Assembly: GCF_900115595.1 (NCBI RefSeq)
Contig: NZ_FOXA01000011.1
Coordinates: 1-64,000 of the forward strand
Length of the DNA: 64,000 nucleotides
Direction: 5' to 3'
Source: Tranquillimonas alkanivorans
Lineage (GTDB): Bacteria > Pseudomonadota > Alphaproteobacteria > Rhodobacterales > Rhodobacteraceae
The notes under the pieces are model-generated. The model ran no database searches, had not been told where the DNA came from, and saw only the letters and a program-made list of their open reading frames with translations. The number at the start of each line of letters is the position of its first letter. Positions within the stretch are counted from its first letter, which is position 1. Shown piece after piece: positions 51,443 to 61,251 of the stretch. Made by a program: the position numbers and the translations under genes.

Positions 51443-54097
51443 TCACACCAGCCGCGGGTTCGGCTTTTCGCCGTCTATGTTGTACTTCTTCAGCGCCTTC
51501 TCGACGTCGCCCTTGCTCACCGCGCCCTGGCGATAAAGCTCCACCATTGCCGCGGCGGCGATGTGGTTGGCGTCGACCTCGAAGAACCGGCGCAGGTTTT
51601 CGCGGCTGTCCGAGCGGCCGAAGCCGTCGGTGCCCAGCACCGTCATCGGCTGCTCGACGAATCCGCGCACCTGTTCGGCGAAGTTCTTCATGTAGTCGGT
51701 CGCGACGACGATCGGCCCCTTCGCACCCTTCAGCGCCTCGGTGATATACGGCACCTTTGGCTCCGAGAGCGGGTTCAGCCGGTTCCAGCGGGCGCAGTCC
51801 TGCCCGTCGCGGGCCAGTTCGTTGAAGCTGGTGGCCGACCAAAGGTCCGAGGTGACGCCGAAATCCTCCTTCAGCATGTCGGCGGCCTTGACCGCCTGCA
51901 TCAGGATCGTGCCCGAGCCCATCAGGTTCACGTGCTTCTTGCCCGGCTTCTGGGTCTTCTGGAAGCGGTGCAGCCCCCGGATGATCCCCTCTTCCGCGCC
52001 CATCGGCATGTCGGGGTGGGCGTAGTTCTCGTTCATCAGGGTCAGATAGAAATAGACGTCCTCCTGATCCTGGAACATCCGCTTGAGCCCGTGCTGCACG
52101 ATCACCGCGACCTCGTACTGGAAGGTCGGGTCGTAGCTGATGCAGTTCGGCACGGTCGATGCCAGGATGTGGCTGTGCCCGTCTTCGTGCTGCAGCCCCT
52201 CGCCGTTCAGCGTGGTGCGCCCGGCGGTGCCACCCAGCAGGAAGCCGCGCGCCCGGCTGTCGCCCGCGGCCCAGGCCAAGTCACCGATCCGCTGGAAGCC
52301 GAACATAGAGTAGTAGATGTAGAACGGGATCATCGGCACGCCGTGGTTGGAATACGACGTCGCCGCCGCAATCCAGTCGGCCATCGCGCCGGCCTCGTTG
52401 ATGCCCTCCTGCAGCACCTGGCCGTCCTTGCTTTCCTTGTAGAACAGCATCTGGTCGGCGTCGGCGGGGGTATAGGTCTGGCCCAGCGGGTTGTAGATGC
52501 CGACCGAACGGAACAGCCCCTCCATCCCGAAGGTGCGGCTTTCGTCGGGCACGATGGGCACGACGCGGTCGCCGATCTTCTTGTCGCGCAACAGCGCGGT
52601 GAGGATGCGGACGAAGGCCATCGTGGTCGAGATCTCGCGCTCGCCCGTGCCCTTGAGCTGCTGGTCGAACTTGTCGAGCTCCGGCACCTCGAGCGAGGGC
52701 GCATCGGTGAAGCGCTTGGGGAACGGCCCGCCCAGAGCCTTGCGCTTGTCGGCCAGATAGGCCTTCTGGGCGTTGTTCAGCGCCACGAAGGGCGCCTTGG
52801 GCAGGTCTTCGTCCGACACCGGAATCTTGAACCTGTCGCGCATGGCGCGCAGCTGATCCTCGGCCATCTTCTTCTGCTGGTGGGTGGTGTTCTGGCCCTC
52901 GCCGGCCGTGCCCATCCCATAGCCCTTGACCGTCTTGACCAGCAGGCAGGTCGGCTGGCCCGTCACTTCGGTCGCGCGCTTGAAGGCGGTATAGACCTTC
53001 TGGCTGTCGTGGCCCCCGCGGCGCAGGTTCCAGATCTCGTCGTCGGACATGTCTTCGACCAGAGCGGCCGTCTCGGGATACTTGCCGAAGAAATGCTCGC
53101 GGATATAGGCGCCGTCCTTGGACTTGAACGTCTGGTAGTCGCCGTCCACCGTCTCGTCCATCAGCTGGCGCAGGCGGCCCGAGGTGTCTTTCTCGAGCAG
53201 TTCGTCCCAGCCGCGGCCCCAGAGCAGCTTGATCACCTCCCAGCCCGAGCCGCGGAACGCGCCTTCGAGCTCCTGCACGATCTTGCCGTTGCCGCGCACC
53301 GGCCCGTCGAGCCGCTGGAGGTTGCAGTTGATCACGAAGATCAGGTTGTCGAGCTTCTCGCGCGCGGCGAGGCTGATGGCGCCCAGGCTCTCGGGCTCGT
53401 CCATCTCGCCGTCGCCGAGGAAGCACCAGACCTTGCGGTCCGACTTCTCGATCAGGCCGCGGTTCTCCATGTATTTCATGAATCGCGCCTGGTACACGGC
53501 CATGATCGGGCCAAGCCCCATGCTGACCGTCGGGAACTGCCAGTAATCCGGCATCAGCCACGGGTGCGGATAGGACGACAACCCGCCGCCCCCGACCTCG
53601 GAGCGGAAGTTCTCGAGCTGCTCTTCGCTGATCCGGCCCTCCATGAAGGACCGGGCATAGATGCCGGGCACCACGTGGCCCTGGAAGAAGACGAGGTCAC
53701 CCCCGTGGATCGCGGACTTCGCGCGCCAGAAGTGGTTGAGCCCGGTGTCGTACATCGCCGCCGAGGACGCGAACGACGCGATGTGCCCGCCGTATTCGCT
53801 GCTTTCCTTGTTGCGGCGCACGACGGTGGCCATCGCGTTCCAGCGGTTGATCGCCCGGATCCGCCCTTCCATCTCCACGTCCCCCGGGATCTCCAGCAGG
53901 TCGTCCGAGGGGATCGTGTTCTGGTAGGGCGTGGTGGCCGAGAACGGCAGCGTCGCGCCCGCCGCGCGCGCCTGCTGGACGGCCTTGTCCAGCAGGTAAT
54001 GCGCCCGGTCCGGCCCGTCGCGGGCGATCACGTCCTCGACCGCCTCCTGCCATTCCTGCGACTCGATCGGGTCGATGTCGGGGGTGCCGTCTTTCAT
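51443..54097 (-). CDS. aceE: Pyruvate dehydrogenase E1, homodimeric type
   Basis: This thiamine-diphosphate enzyme decarboxylates pyruvate and acetylates lipoamide. The 884 residues match the E. coli-type single-chain E1, not the two-chain E1 more often met in alphaproteobacteria. The ThDP region shows GDGEMDEPES and, later, INCNLQRLDGPV; HAFFGK-like and TVKGYGMG segments are also present. The ATG at 54097 is chosen over an upstream in-frame start that runs into phaB. It lies 10 bases after phaB. Confidence 0.96.
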   Translation of the reverse strand: MKDGTPDIDPIESQEWQEAVEDVIARDGPDRAHYLLDKAVQQARAAGATLPFSATTPYQNTIPSDDLLEIPGDVEMEGRIRAINRWNAMATVVRRNKESSEYGGHIASFASSAAMYDTGLNHFWRAKSAIHGGDLVFFQGHVVPGIYARSFMEGRISEEQLENFRSEVGGGGLSSYPHPWLMPDYWQFPTVSMGLGPIMAVYQARFMKYMENRGLIEKSDRKVWCFLGDGEMDEPESLGAISLAAREKLDNLIFVINCNLQRLDGPVRGNGKIVQELEGAFRGSGWEVIKLLWGRGWDELLEKDTSGRLRQLMDETVDGDYQTFKSKDGAYIREHFFGKYPETAALVEDMSDDEIWNLRRGGHDSQKVYTAFKRATEVTGQPTCLLVKTVKGYGMGTAGEGQNTTHQQKKMAEDQLRAMRDRFKIPVSDEDLPKAPFVALNNAQKAYLADKRKALGGPFPKRFTDAPSLEVPELDKFDQQLKGTGEREISTTMAFVRILTALLRDKKIGDRVVPIVPDESRTFGMEGLFRSVGIYNPLGQTYTPADADQMLFYKESKDGQVLQEGINEAGAMADWIAAATSYSNHGVPMIPFYIYYSMFGFQRIGDLAWAAGDSRARGFLLGGTAGRTTLNGEGLQHEDGHSHILASTVPNCISYDPTFQYEVAVIVQHGLKRMFQDQEDVYFYLTLMNENYAHPDMPMGAEEGIIRGLHRFQKTQKPGKKHVNLMGSGTILMQAVKAADMLKEDFGVTSDLWSATSFNELARDGQDCARWNRLNPLSEPKVPYITEALKGAKGPIVVATDYMKNFAEQVRGFVEQPMTVLGTDGFGRSDSRENLRRFFEVDANHIAAAAMVELYRQGAVSKGDVEKALKKYNIDGEKPNPRLV

Positions 54098-54107
54098 GTC
54101 GACTCCT

Positions 54108-54833
54108 TCAGACGAAGAACTGTGCGCCGTTCGCGCTGAGCGTGCTGCCCGAGATGAAGCCCGCGTCGTCCGAGGCAAGGAAGACGACGCAGCGCGCGAT
54201 CTCTTCCGGCTCGCCCAGACGGCCCACCGGGATCTGCGGGATGATCTTCTCGTTCAGGACCTTCTCGTCGATCTTCTTGACCATCTCGGTGGCGATGTAG
54301 CCGGGGCAGATGGCGTTGACCGTGATCCCGGCGCGCGCGCCTTCCTGCGCCAGCGCCTTGGTGAAGCCCAGGTCGCCGGACTTGGCGGCGGAATAGTTCG
54401 CCTGCCCCGCCTGGCCCTTCTGACCGTTGATCGACGAGATGGTGATGACCCGCCCGAACTTGCGCTCGCGCATCCCCGGCCAGACCGGATGGGTCATGTT
54501 GAAGACGCCGTTGAGGTTGGTGTCGATGACTTCGCGCCACTGCTCGGGCGTCATGCGGTGGAACATGGCGTCGCGCGTGATCCCGGCGTTGTTCACCAGA
54601 ACCTCGACCGGGCCGAGGTCGGCCTCGACCTGCGCCGCGCCCTCCTTGCAGGCGTCGTAGTCGGCCACCGACCACTTGTACGCCTTGATCCCGGTCTCTT
54701 CGGTGAACGCCGCGGCGGCCTCGTCGTTGCCGGCGTAGTTCGCCGCCACCGAGTATCCCGCCTCTTTAAGCGCCACCGAGATCGCGGCGCCGATGCCGCG
54801 GGTGCCGCCGGTGACCAATGCTACACGTGCCAT
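54108..54833 (-). CDS. phaB: Acetoacetyl-CoA reductase
   Basis: It reduces acetoacetyl-CoA to (R)-3-hydroxybutyryl-CoA, the monomer for PHB. The 241-residue SDR has the nucleotide motif TGGTRGIG (8-15), NNAG (81-84) and the catalytic S134, Y147 and K151 (YSAAK). It is close to PhaB in length and in the SINGQKGQAGQANYSAAK segment (134-151). It is the first gene of the unit that continues with aceE. No phaA or phaC is nearby. FabG activity is a possible alternative, but the match to PhaB is better. Confidence 0.9.
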   Translation of the reverse strand: MARVALVTGGTRGIGAAISVALKEAGYSVAANYAGNDEAAAAFTEETGIKAYKWSVADYDACKEGAAQVEADLGPVEVLVNNAGITRDAMFHRMTPEQWREVIDTNLNGVFNMTHPVWPGMRERKFGRVITISSINGQKGQAGQANYSAAKSGDLGFTKALAQEGARAGITVNAICPGYIATEMVKKIDEKVLNEKIIPQIPVGRLGEPEEIARCVVFLASDDAGFISGSTLSANGAQFFV

Positions 54834-54924
54834 TGTCCTGTCTCCTCCACTGTTTGCCCCGGCCGGGCCGGTCCATCCTCTCGGCTCCCTAACGGAAGCG
54901 TGAACCCGGCCGGCCTGCTTTTTA

Positions 54925-54955
54925 TGCAACGCTGCCATGCAACTGCGGCGTTGCA
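54925..54955 (-). promoter_or_regulatory. TGC/GCA-rich dyad upstream of phaB
   Basis: TGCAACGC (54925-54932) and GCGTTGCA (54948-54955) are perfect inverted copies. TGC-CAT-GCA lies between at 54933-54941. The cluster starts about 92 bases before the phaB ATG and is close to the CTGC-N3-GCAG pattern of PhaR sites. The rest of the 278-base gap to hisB shows no gene. Confidence 0.4.
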
Positions 54956-55111
54956 CGGGGCTGCGGCCTCCCTCACGCCGTCACGTGTTCCGCAAGACCC
55001 CTGCGTCAAGTAGGGCACGTTTGCCCGACGCGGCGCAAGGCCCGCGCGGCGGCGCCCTTCCCTTGCGCCATTCCCCCGCCTATACGGGCGGCGAACGATC
55101 CGGGGACCGAC

Positions 55112-55699
55112 ATGCGCACCGCCTCCATCACCCGCACCACCGCCGAGACCGACATCTCGGTCGAGGTCAATCTCGACGGCACCGGCGCCTACGACAACGC
55201 GACCGGCGTGGGCTTCTTCGACCACATGCTCGACCAGCTGTCGCGCCACGCGATGATCGACATGACCGTCCGGGCGAAGGGCGATTTGCAAATCGACGAC
55301 CACCACACGGTCGAGGATACCGGCATCGCGCTCGGCCAGGCCCTGCGCGACGCGGTGGGCGACAAGCGCGGCATCCGGCGCTACGGCGAATGCCACCTGC
55401 CCATGGACGACACGCTCGTGCGCGCCGCGCTCGACCTTTCGGGGCGGCCCTGGCTGGGCTGGGACGTGGCGATGACGTCGCCGAAGATCGGCACCTTCGA
55501 CACCGAGCTCGTGCGCGAGTTCTTCCAGGCGCTGTCCACCCACGGCGGGATCACCCTGCACGTGGACCTGATCCGCGGCGTGAACGCCCACCACATCGCC
55601 GAGGCGGCATTCAAGGCCGTCGCCCGAGCCCTGCGCATGGCGGTCGAGCCCGACCCGCGCGCCGAAGGCGCTTTGCCCTCGACCAAGGGAGCGCTGTGA
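55112..55699 (+). CDS. hisB: Imidazoleglycerol-phosphate dehydratase
   Basis: The sixth step of histidine synthesis, 195 residues, monofunctional. Two metal-binding repeats are visible: [18 protein letters not shown] with [18 protein letters not shown], and [16 protein letters not shown] with [12 protein letters not shown]. The start ATG at 55112 is divergent from phaB. hisH follows after four bases. Confidence 0.97.
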   Translation: MRTASITRTTAETDISVEVNLDGTGAYDNATGVGFFDHMLDQLSRHAMIDMTVRAKGDLQIDDHHTVEDTGIALGQALRDAVGDKRGIRRYGECHLPMDDTLVRAALDLSGRPWLGWDVAMTSPKIGTFDTELVREFFQALSTHGGITLHVDLIRGVNAHHIAEAAFKAVARALRMAVEPDPRAEGALPSTKGAL

Positions 55700-55703
55700 G
55701 CCG

Positions 55704-56345
55704 ATGCTGACGGTTCTGATCGACTACGAATCCGGCAACCTGCACTCGGCCGATAAGGCGTTCCAGCGCATGGCGCGCGAAACCGGCGGCGGCGAGGTGC
55801 TGGTCTCGGCGAAGCCCGAGGACGTTCTGCGCGCCGACCGCGTGGTGCTGCCCGGCGACGGCGCCTTCCCAGCCTGCCGCGCCGCGCTGATGAACGACCG
55901 CGCCGCCCTGCACGAGGCGCTGCTCGAGGCGGTCGAGGTCAAGGGCCGCCCGTTCCTCGGCATCTGCGTGGGCATGCAGCTCATGGCGACGATGGGCCGC
56001 GAATACGAGGACGTGCAGGGCCTCGACTGGATCGCGGGCGAGGTCGTGCGCATCACGCCCTCGGACCCGAAGCTCAAGGTCCCGCACATGGGCTGGAACG
56101 ACCTGGTGATCGACCAGGCGCACCCGGTCCTCGACGGGATCGCGACGGGCGATCACGCCTATTTCGTGCACTCCTACCAGATGCGCGTGACGCATCCCGA
56201 CGACCTGCTGGCCCACTGCGACTACGGCGGCGACGTCACCGCCATCGTCGGCAACGCCAACCGCGTCGGCACCCAGTTCCACCCGGAAAAAAGCCAGAGC
56301 GCAGGCCTGCGCCTGATCGCCAACTTCCTGCACTGGACGCCCTGA
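55704..56345 (+). CDS. hisH: Imidazole glycerol phosphate synthase subunit HisH
   Basis: The glutamine amidotransferase subunit supplies ammonia to HisF. The 213 residues form a class I GATase with nucleophile C88 (GICVGMQLM) and partners H193 and E195 (QFHPEKSQ). It is separated from hisF by the DUF2147 gene and hisA, but the order is usual for this group. Confidence 0.97.
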   Translation: MLTVLIDYESGNLHSADKAFQRMARETGGGEVLVSAKPEDVLRADRVVLPGDGAFPACRAALMNDRAALHEALLEAVEVKGRPFLGICVGMQLMATMGREYEDVQGLDWIAGEVVRITPSDPKLKVPHMGWNDLVIDQAHPVLDGIATGDHAYFVHSYQMRVTHPDDLLAHCDYGGDVTAIVGNANRVGTQFHPEKSQSAGLRLIANFLHWTP

Positions 56346-56375
56346 CACGGGGCCAAAATCCTTCAGAAGGTTTCT

Positions 56376-56402
56376 GGGAAGGCTCTTGAGAAGAGCCTTC
56401 CC
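56376..56402. terminator. Strong hairpin between hisH and the DUF2147 gene
   Basis: GGGAAGGCTCTT (56376-56387) and AAGAGCCTTCCC (56391-56402) pair perfectly over 12 bases around GAG. It lies between two converging genes and so can serve both. Confidence 0.75.
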
Positions 56403-56409
56403 GCCAGCG

Positions 56410-56799
56410 TCACTGGAGTCGCACCCAGTCCTGCGACGAACACAGCAGCCCGCCCGCGATACACCCGCGCAGCTCCAGCCGGTCGCCGCTCAGGTCCATC
56501 TTGCCGTGATAGATCTTGCCGTTCGACGGCCGCCAGACGCGCCCCTTGTAGTGGCCGTTCCCCTCCGGCGTCATCCCGATCACCAGCGTCTTGCCCAGGT
56601 TCGGCGACTGGTACTCGCCGCTCGCGTTGAAGGTCCGCGCGATCACGCCGCAGACCTGCCCCTCGCCGCAGGGCACCATCTTCACATGGGCATAGGCGCC
56701 GTCGTCCGGCTCGGTCTGCCACATCCCCTCGGCCGGGTCGGCGGCGGCCGGTCCGGCCAATGCGATGGCGGCGCAGGCCGCCGCAAGGTACTTCTTCAT
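56410..56799 (-). CDS. DUF2147 family exported protein
   Basis: The 129-residue product has a signal peptide (YLAAACAAIALAGPAAA) and a beta-rich domain of the DUF2147 type: GMWQTEPDDGAYAHV, NLGKTLVIGM, GRVWRPSNGKIYHGKM and a C-terminal GCIAGGLLCSSQDWVRL. It carries four Cys in the mature part, consistent with periplasmic disulphides. The family is unassigned in function. It interrupts the his genes on the opposite strand. The start at 56799 is directly after the predicted leader. Confidence 0.88.
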   Translation of the reverse strand: MKKYLAAACAAIALAGPAAADPAEGMWQTEPDDGAYAHVKMVPCGEGQVCGVIARTFNASGEYQSPNLGKTLVIGMTPEGNGHYKGRVWRPSNGKIYHGKMDLSGDRLELRGCIAGGLLCSSQDWVRLQ

Positions 56800-56939
56800 G
56801 CCTGTCCTCCCTTGACGCGCCGATCCTGCGGGGCAGCCGCCGCACCGGGCAAGCGTGACGTTGGGTTCCGCGGCGGGCTTGAGGTCCCCCGCCTTTGCGG
56901 GCAGAACGCGCGCGACCGCTTCGCAGGAAAGGCCGTGCC

Positions 56940-57659
56940 ATGATCCTCTATCCCGCTATCGACCTTAAGGACGGCCAGTGCGTCCGCCTGCTGCGCGGCG
57001 AAATGGAGGCCGCCACGGTCTTCAACGACGACCCCGCCGCACAGGCCCGCGCCTTCCAGGACGCGGGCTGCGAATGGCTGCACCTCGTCGACCTCAACGG
57101 CGCCTTCGCCGGCCGCCCCGTGAACGCCGACGCCGTCGGGTCGATCCTGGCGAACGTCACCGTTCCCGCCCAGCTCGGCGGCGGCATCCGCGACATGGCG
57201 ACCATCGAGACCTGGCTCGACAAGGGCCTCGCCCGCGTGATCCTGGGCACCGTCGCCGTCGAGAACCCGGACCTGGTGCGAGAGGCCGCCCGCGCCTTCC
57301 CCGGCAAGGTCGCCGTGGGCATCGACGCCCGCGCCGGAAAGGTCGCGACCCGCGGCTGGGCCGACACCACCGAGGTCGAAGCCACCGACCTCGCCCGCAG
57401 CTTCGAGGACGCGGGCGTGGCCGCCATCATCTACACCGACATCGACCGCGACGGCGCGATGGGCGGCCCCAACATCCCCGCGACCGAGGCGCTGGCCCGC
57501 GCCGTGCGCATCCCCGTGATCGCCTCGGGCGGCGTCTCGTCGCTCGAGGACCTCAAGGCGCTCAAGGCCACCGGCGCGATCTCAGGCGCGATCTCGGGCC
57601 GCGCGCTCTATGACGGCGCGCTCGACCTGCGCGCGGCGCTGGCGGAACTGAAGGACTAG
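56940..57659 (+). CDS. hisA: ProFAR isomerase HisA
   Basis: The fourth enzyme of histidine synthesis, a (beta/alpha)8 barrel of 239 residues. The catalytic D8 lies in PAIDLKDG and the second acid in YTDIDRDG (about 130). Phosphate-binding glycines appear in GGGIRD and ASGGVSS. The ATG at 56940 is chosen; 15 extra upstream codons are basic and unlikely. hisF follows after 41 bases. Confidence 0.97.
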   Translation: MILYPAIDLKDGQCVRLLRGEMEAATVFNDDPAAQARAFQDAGCEWLHLVDLNGAFAGRPVNADAVGSILANVTVPAQLGGGIRDMATIETWLDKGLARVILGTVAVENPDLVREAARAFPGKVAVGIDARAGKVATRGWADTTEVEATDLARSFEDAGVAAIIYTDIDRDGAMGGPNIPATEALARAVRIPVIASGGVSSLEDLKALKATGAISGAISGRALYDGALDLRAALAELKD

Positions 57660-57700
57660 GGCTCTGGCCCCCGTGCCCCGAACGGCCTAGGACGGTACAC

Positions 57701-58458
<758 letters not shown>

Positions 58459-58462
<4 letters not shown>

Positions 58463-58767
58463 GCGTGCTCGACCGTCTCGCCGCCACCGTCGAGTCCCGC
58501 AAGGGCGCGGATCCCGACAGCTCCTGGACCGCCAAGCTGCTGGCCAAGGGTCCCGAGAAGGCCGCCGAGAAGTTCGGCGAGGAAGCCGTGGAGGCCATCA
58601 TCGAGGCGGTGAAGGGCGACCGCGCGCGTCTCACCTCCGAGGCCGCCGACGTGCTCTACCACCTCCTCGTCATGCTCGCCGCCCGCGACGTGCCGCTGTC
58701 GGACGTGCTGGCCGAGTTGGAGCGCCGCGAGGGCACGTCGGGAATCGCCGAGAAGGCGTCGCGCTAG
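58459..58767 (+). CDS. hisE: Phosphoribosyl-ATP diphosphatase
   Basis: The second step of histidine synthesis, 102 residues, all-alpha NTP pyrophosphohydrolase fold. Metal-binding segments [13 protein letters not shown] and [14 protein letters not shown] are visible. The start overlaps the end of hisF. The gene converges on cobT. Confidence 0.96.
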
Positions 58768-58785
58768 CCGCCACGCCCCCGGTCC

Positions 58786-58814
58786 GTTGCATCTGTAACT
58801 GTTGCACCTGCAAC
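58786..58814. repeat. Tandem 15-base dyad repeat between hisE and cobT
   Basis: GTTGCATCTGTAACT is followed at once by GTTGCACCTGCAAC. Each unit is itself an inverted repeat (GTTGC...GCAAC). An outer dyad CCGTTG (58784-58789) and CAACGG (58815-58820) encloses both. It fills the 57-base gap between converging genes. Confidence 0.5.
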
Positions 58815-58824
58815 CAACGGGAAC

Positions 58825-59838
58825 TCACCCGTCCGTCACCCCCGCCTCCGCGAAGGTCGCCATACCCGAGTGGCACTCCACTGCGCCGCGCAGCACGCCG
58901 AGCGCCAGGGCGCCGCCGGTGCCCTCCCCCAGGCGCAGGCCGAGCGACAGGAGCGGGCGCTTGTTCAGCCGCTCGAGCAGCGCCGCATGCGCCGCCTCGG
59001 CCGAGACATGACCGGCGGCGCAGTGATCCAGCGCCCCCGGCGCGGCCCTCTCGAGCACCGAGGCGGCAGCGGTGCAGATGAACCCGTCGAGCAGCACCGG
59101 CACCCGCAAGTGGCGCGCCCGCAGGACCGCGCCCGCCATCGCGGCCAGCTCGCGCCCGCCCAGACGGCGAAGCACCTCGAGCGGGTCGCCCAGGGCATCG
59201 CGGTGACGCTCCAGCCCGGCGGCCACGACCTCGGCCTTGCGCCCCAGCGCGGCGCCGGTCACGCCCGTGCCCGCACCGACCCACCCGACGCCGCCGTAAA
59301 GCGCCGCCGCCACGGCCGAGGCGGCGGTCGTGTTGGCGATGCCCATCTCGCCCGGCACCAGCACGTCGGCCGCCGGATCGACCGCGTCCCAACCGACGGA
59401 GAATGCGGCGCAGAGCTCGTCCTCGCTCATCGCCGGACCTTGCGTGAAGTCGGCGGTGGGGCGGTCGAGCTCGAGCGGCGTCACGGTCATCGTCGCGCCG
59501 AAGGTGCGGGCAAGCTGGTTGATCGCGGCGCCGCCCGCCTCGAAGTTCGCCACCATCTGCGCCGTCACCTCGGGCGGGAAGGCCGAGACGCCCAGCGAGG
59601 CCACGCCGTGATTGCCCGCGAACACCGCCACCTGCGGCCGTTCGATGCGCGGGCGAAGATCACCGCGCCAGGAAGCGTACCACTGCGCCAGGTCCTCGAG
59701 CCGCCCCAGAGCGCCCGGCGGCTTGGTCAGCTGCCCGTTGCGCGCCTGCGCGCCTGAAAGCGCCTGCGCGTCCGGGCTGGGCAAACCGGTGAGCGCGGCG
59801 CGGATGTCGTCGAGCGTGGCGAAGCGGGCGTCTGGCAT
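58825..59838 (-). CDS. cobT: Nicotinate-nucleotide--dimethylbenzimidazole phosphoribosyltransferase
   Basis: It activates dimethylbenzimidazole as alpha-ribazole phosphate for the lower ligand of cobalamin. The 337 residues carry [23 protein letters not shown] and the C-terminal [11 protein letters not shown] with the catalytic Glu. The gene is divergent from cobS across 78 bases, too short a gap for a full cobalamin riboswitch. Confidence 0.96.
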   Translation of the reverse strand: MPDARFATLDDIRAALTGLPSPDAQALSGAQARNGQLTKPPGALGRLEDLAQWYASWRGDLRPRIERPQVAVFAGNHGVASLGVSAFPPEVTAQMVANFEAGGAAINQLARTFGATMTVTPLELDRPTADFTQGPAMSEDELCAAFSVGWDAVDPAADVLVPGEMGIANTTAASAVAAALYGGVGWVGAGTGVTGAALGRKAEVVAAGLERHRDALGDPLEVLRRLGGRELAAMAGAVLRARHLRVPVLLDGFICTAAASVLERAAPGALDHCAAGHVSAEAAHAALLERLNKRPLLSLGLRLGEGTGGALALGVLRGAVECHSGMATFAEAGVTDG

Positions 59839-59916
59839 GGGCGTCCTCGTTGCGTGTCGTATCGCACCTGTTTACCGCTTGCTGCGTCACGCGAAAGTGC
59901 TGCCGAAGGTAACCCG

Positions 59917-60669
59917 ATGCCCACCCGCGACATCCGCCCGCTGACCGACCTCGCCGAGGCGCTGGCGCTGCTGACCCGCCTGCCGGTACGCGCATCCGGC
60001 ACCCGAGGGGCCGAGGCCGCATGGGCCTGGCCGCTGGCGGGCGCGGTGGTGGGGGCGCTGGCGGGGCTGGTGGGCCTCGCCTCGGCGTTCGTGGGCCTGC
60101 CACCCGCCGTGGCCGCCGGGCTGGCTCTGGCCACCGCGGTGGTGGTCACGGGCGGGCTGCACGAGGATGGGCTGGCGGATGCGGCGGACGGGCTCTGGGG
60201 CGGGTGGACGCGCGACCGGCGGCTCGAGATCATGCGCGACAGCCGCATCGGCAGCTATGGCGTGCTGGCGCTGGTCCTGTCGCTGGGCCTGCGGTGGAGC
60301 GCTCTGACGGCGCTGTTCGCCGCTGGGCACGTGCTGTGGCCGCTGCTGGCGGCTGGGGCGCTGTCGCGCGCGCCGATGGTGGCGCTGGCGGCGCGCCTGC
60401 CCAATGCGCGTGGCGAGGGGCTGTCGGCGGCGACGGGGCGGCCCTCGGCGCATGTCGAGCGGCTGGCGCTGTTCGTGGCCTTCGGGCTGGGCTTCCTGGG
60501 CACCGGACTGGCGCTGCTCTGGCCCGCCGTGGCCGTCACGCTGGCCGCATTCGGCTGCGCGCGGATCGCGCGAGCCAAGATCGGCGGGCAGACGGGCGAC
60601 ATCCTGGGCGCGACGCAACAGGTCGGCGAGATCGCGGCGCTGGCGGCGCTGGCGGCCGTGCTGGCCTGA
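59917..60669 (+). CDS. cobS: Adenosylcobinamide-GDP ribazoletransferase
   Basis: The membrane enzyme that joins AdoCbi-GDP and alpha-ribazole(-phosphate), the last step of cobalamin assembly and partner of CobT. The 250 residues have several hydrophobic helices and the conserved HEDGLADAADGLWGG (about 85-99) and RIGSYGV motifs. The ATG at 59917 has GAAGG upstream; a GTG 63 bases earlier is possible but less likely. Confidence 0.95.
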   Translation: MPTRDIRPLTDLAEALALLTRLPVRASGTRGAEAAWAWPLAGAVVGALAGLVGLASAFVGLPPAVAAGLALATAVVVTGGLHEDGLADAADGLWGGWTRDRRLEIMRDSRIGSYGVLALVLSLGLRWSALTALFAAGHVLWPLLAAGALSRAPMVALAARLPNARGEGLSAATGRPSAHVERLALFVAFGLGFLGTGLALLWPAVAVTLAAFGCARIARAKIGGQTGDILGATQQVGEIAALAALAAVLA

Positions 60670-60692
60670 GCGACGTGCCCCCGAAAAAGAAA

Positions 60693-60720
60693 AGGCCGCC
60701 GGCCCGGCGGGCGGCGGCCT
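60693..60720. terminator. GC-rich hairpin between cobS and carD
   Basis: AGGCCGCC (60693-60700) and GGCGGCCT (60713-60720) form a perfect stem, preceded by A-rich sequence. It lies between converging genes and can end both transcripts. Confidence 0.7.
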
Positions 60721-60741
60721 GATACGTCAGGTCAGGTCGTT

Positions 60742-61251
60742 TCAGGCGGCGCGGCCCAGCAGAACCTCGTCCACCTGCTTCTGCGCCGCGACCTCGTCGG
60801 CGCCCGAAACGGCGGCGACTTCGCGGGTCAGACGCTCGAGCGCGGCTTCGTAGAGCTGACGCTCGGAATAGCTCTGCTCACGCTGGTCGTCGGTGCGGTG
60901 CAGGTCGCGCACCACCTCGGCGATGGCGATCAAGTCGCCCGAGTTGATCTTCTGCTCGTATTCCTGTGCCCGGCGCGACCACATGGCCTTCTTGACCTTG
61001 GCCTTGCCTTTGAGCGTGGTCATCGCCTTCGATACGACGTCCGGCGTCGAGAGCGAGCGCATGCCCACTTCTTCCGCCTTGTGCGTCGGCACGCGAAGGG
61101 TCATCTTGTCCTTCTCGAAGGAGATCACGAACAGCTCGAGGGGAATCCCGGCGATCTCCTGGCTCTCAATCGACACGATCTGCCCGACCCCGTGCGCCGG
61201 ATAGACCACGTAGTCGTTGGGACTGAATTCGGCTTTCTTCGCTTTGCTCAT
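60742..61251 (-). CDS. carD: CarD family transcriptional regulator
   Basis: The 169-residue CarD binds RNA polymerase beta through its N-terminal Tudor-like domain and stabilises open promoter complexes. The start FSPNDYVVYPAHGVGQIVSIE is the family signature. The C-terminal helical domain follows (MWSRRAQEYEQKINSGDL, YEAALERLTREVAAV). The ATG at 61251 is chosen; an upstream in-frame extension is basic and Cys-containing and is unlikely to be translated. Confidence 0.95.
   Translation of the reverse strand: MSKAKKAEFSPNDYVVYPAHGVGQIVSIESQEIAGIPLELFVISFEKDKMTLRVPTHKAEEVGMRSLSTPDVVSKAMTTLKGKAKVKKAMWSRRAQEYEQKINSGDLIAIAEVVRDLHRTDDQREQSYSERQLYEAALERLTREVAAVSGADEVAAQKQVDEVLLGRAA

Noticed and set aside
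47751-54139. Long plus-strand open frames across the phasin-lpdA-aceF-aceE region
   Set aside because: They are mirror images of the PDH genes, with His/Arg/Gly-rich shadow composition and no motifs.
54966-55111. Promoter boxes for hisB
   Set aside because: TATACG near 55082 has no -35-like hexamer at 16-18 bases upstream.
59839-59916. Cobalamin riboswitch between cobT and cobS
   Set aside because: The gap is 78 bases, too short for the usual fold of about 200 bases, and no B12-box-like sequence was seen.
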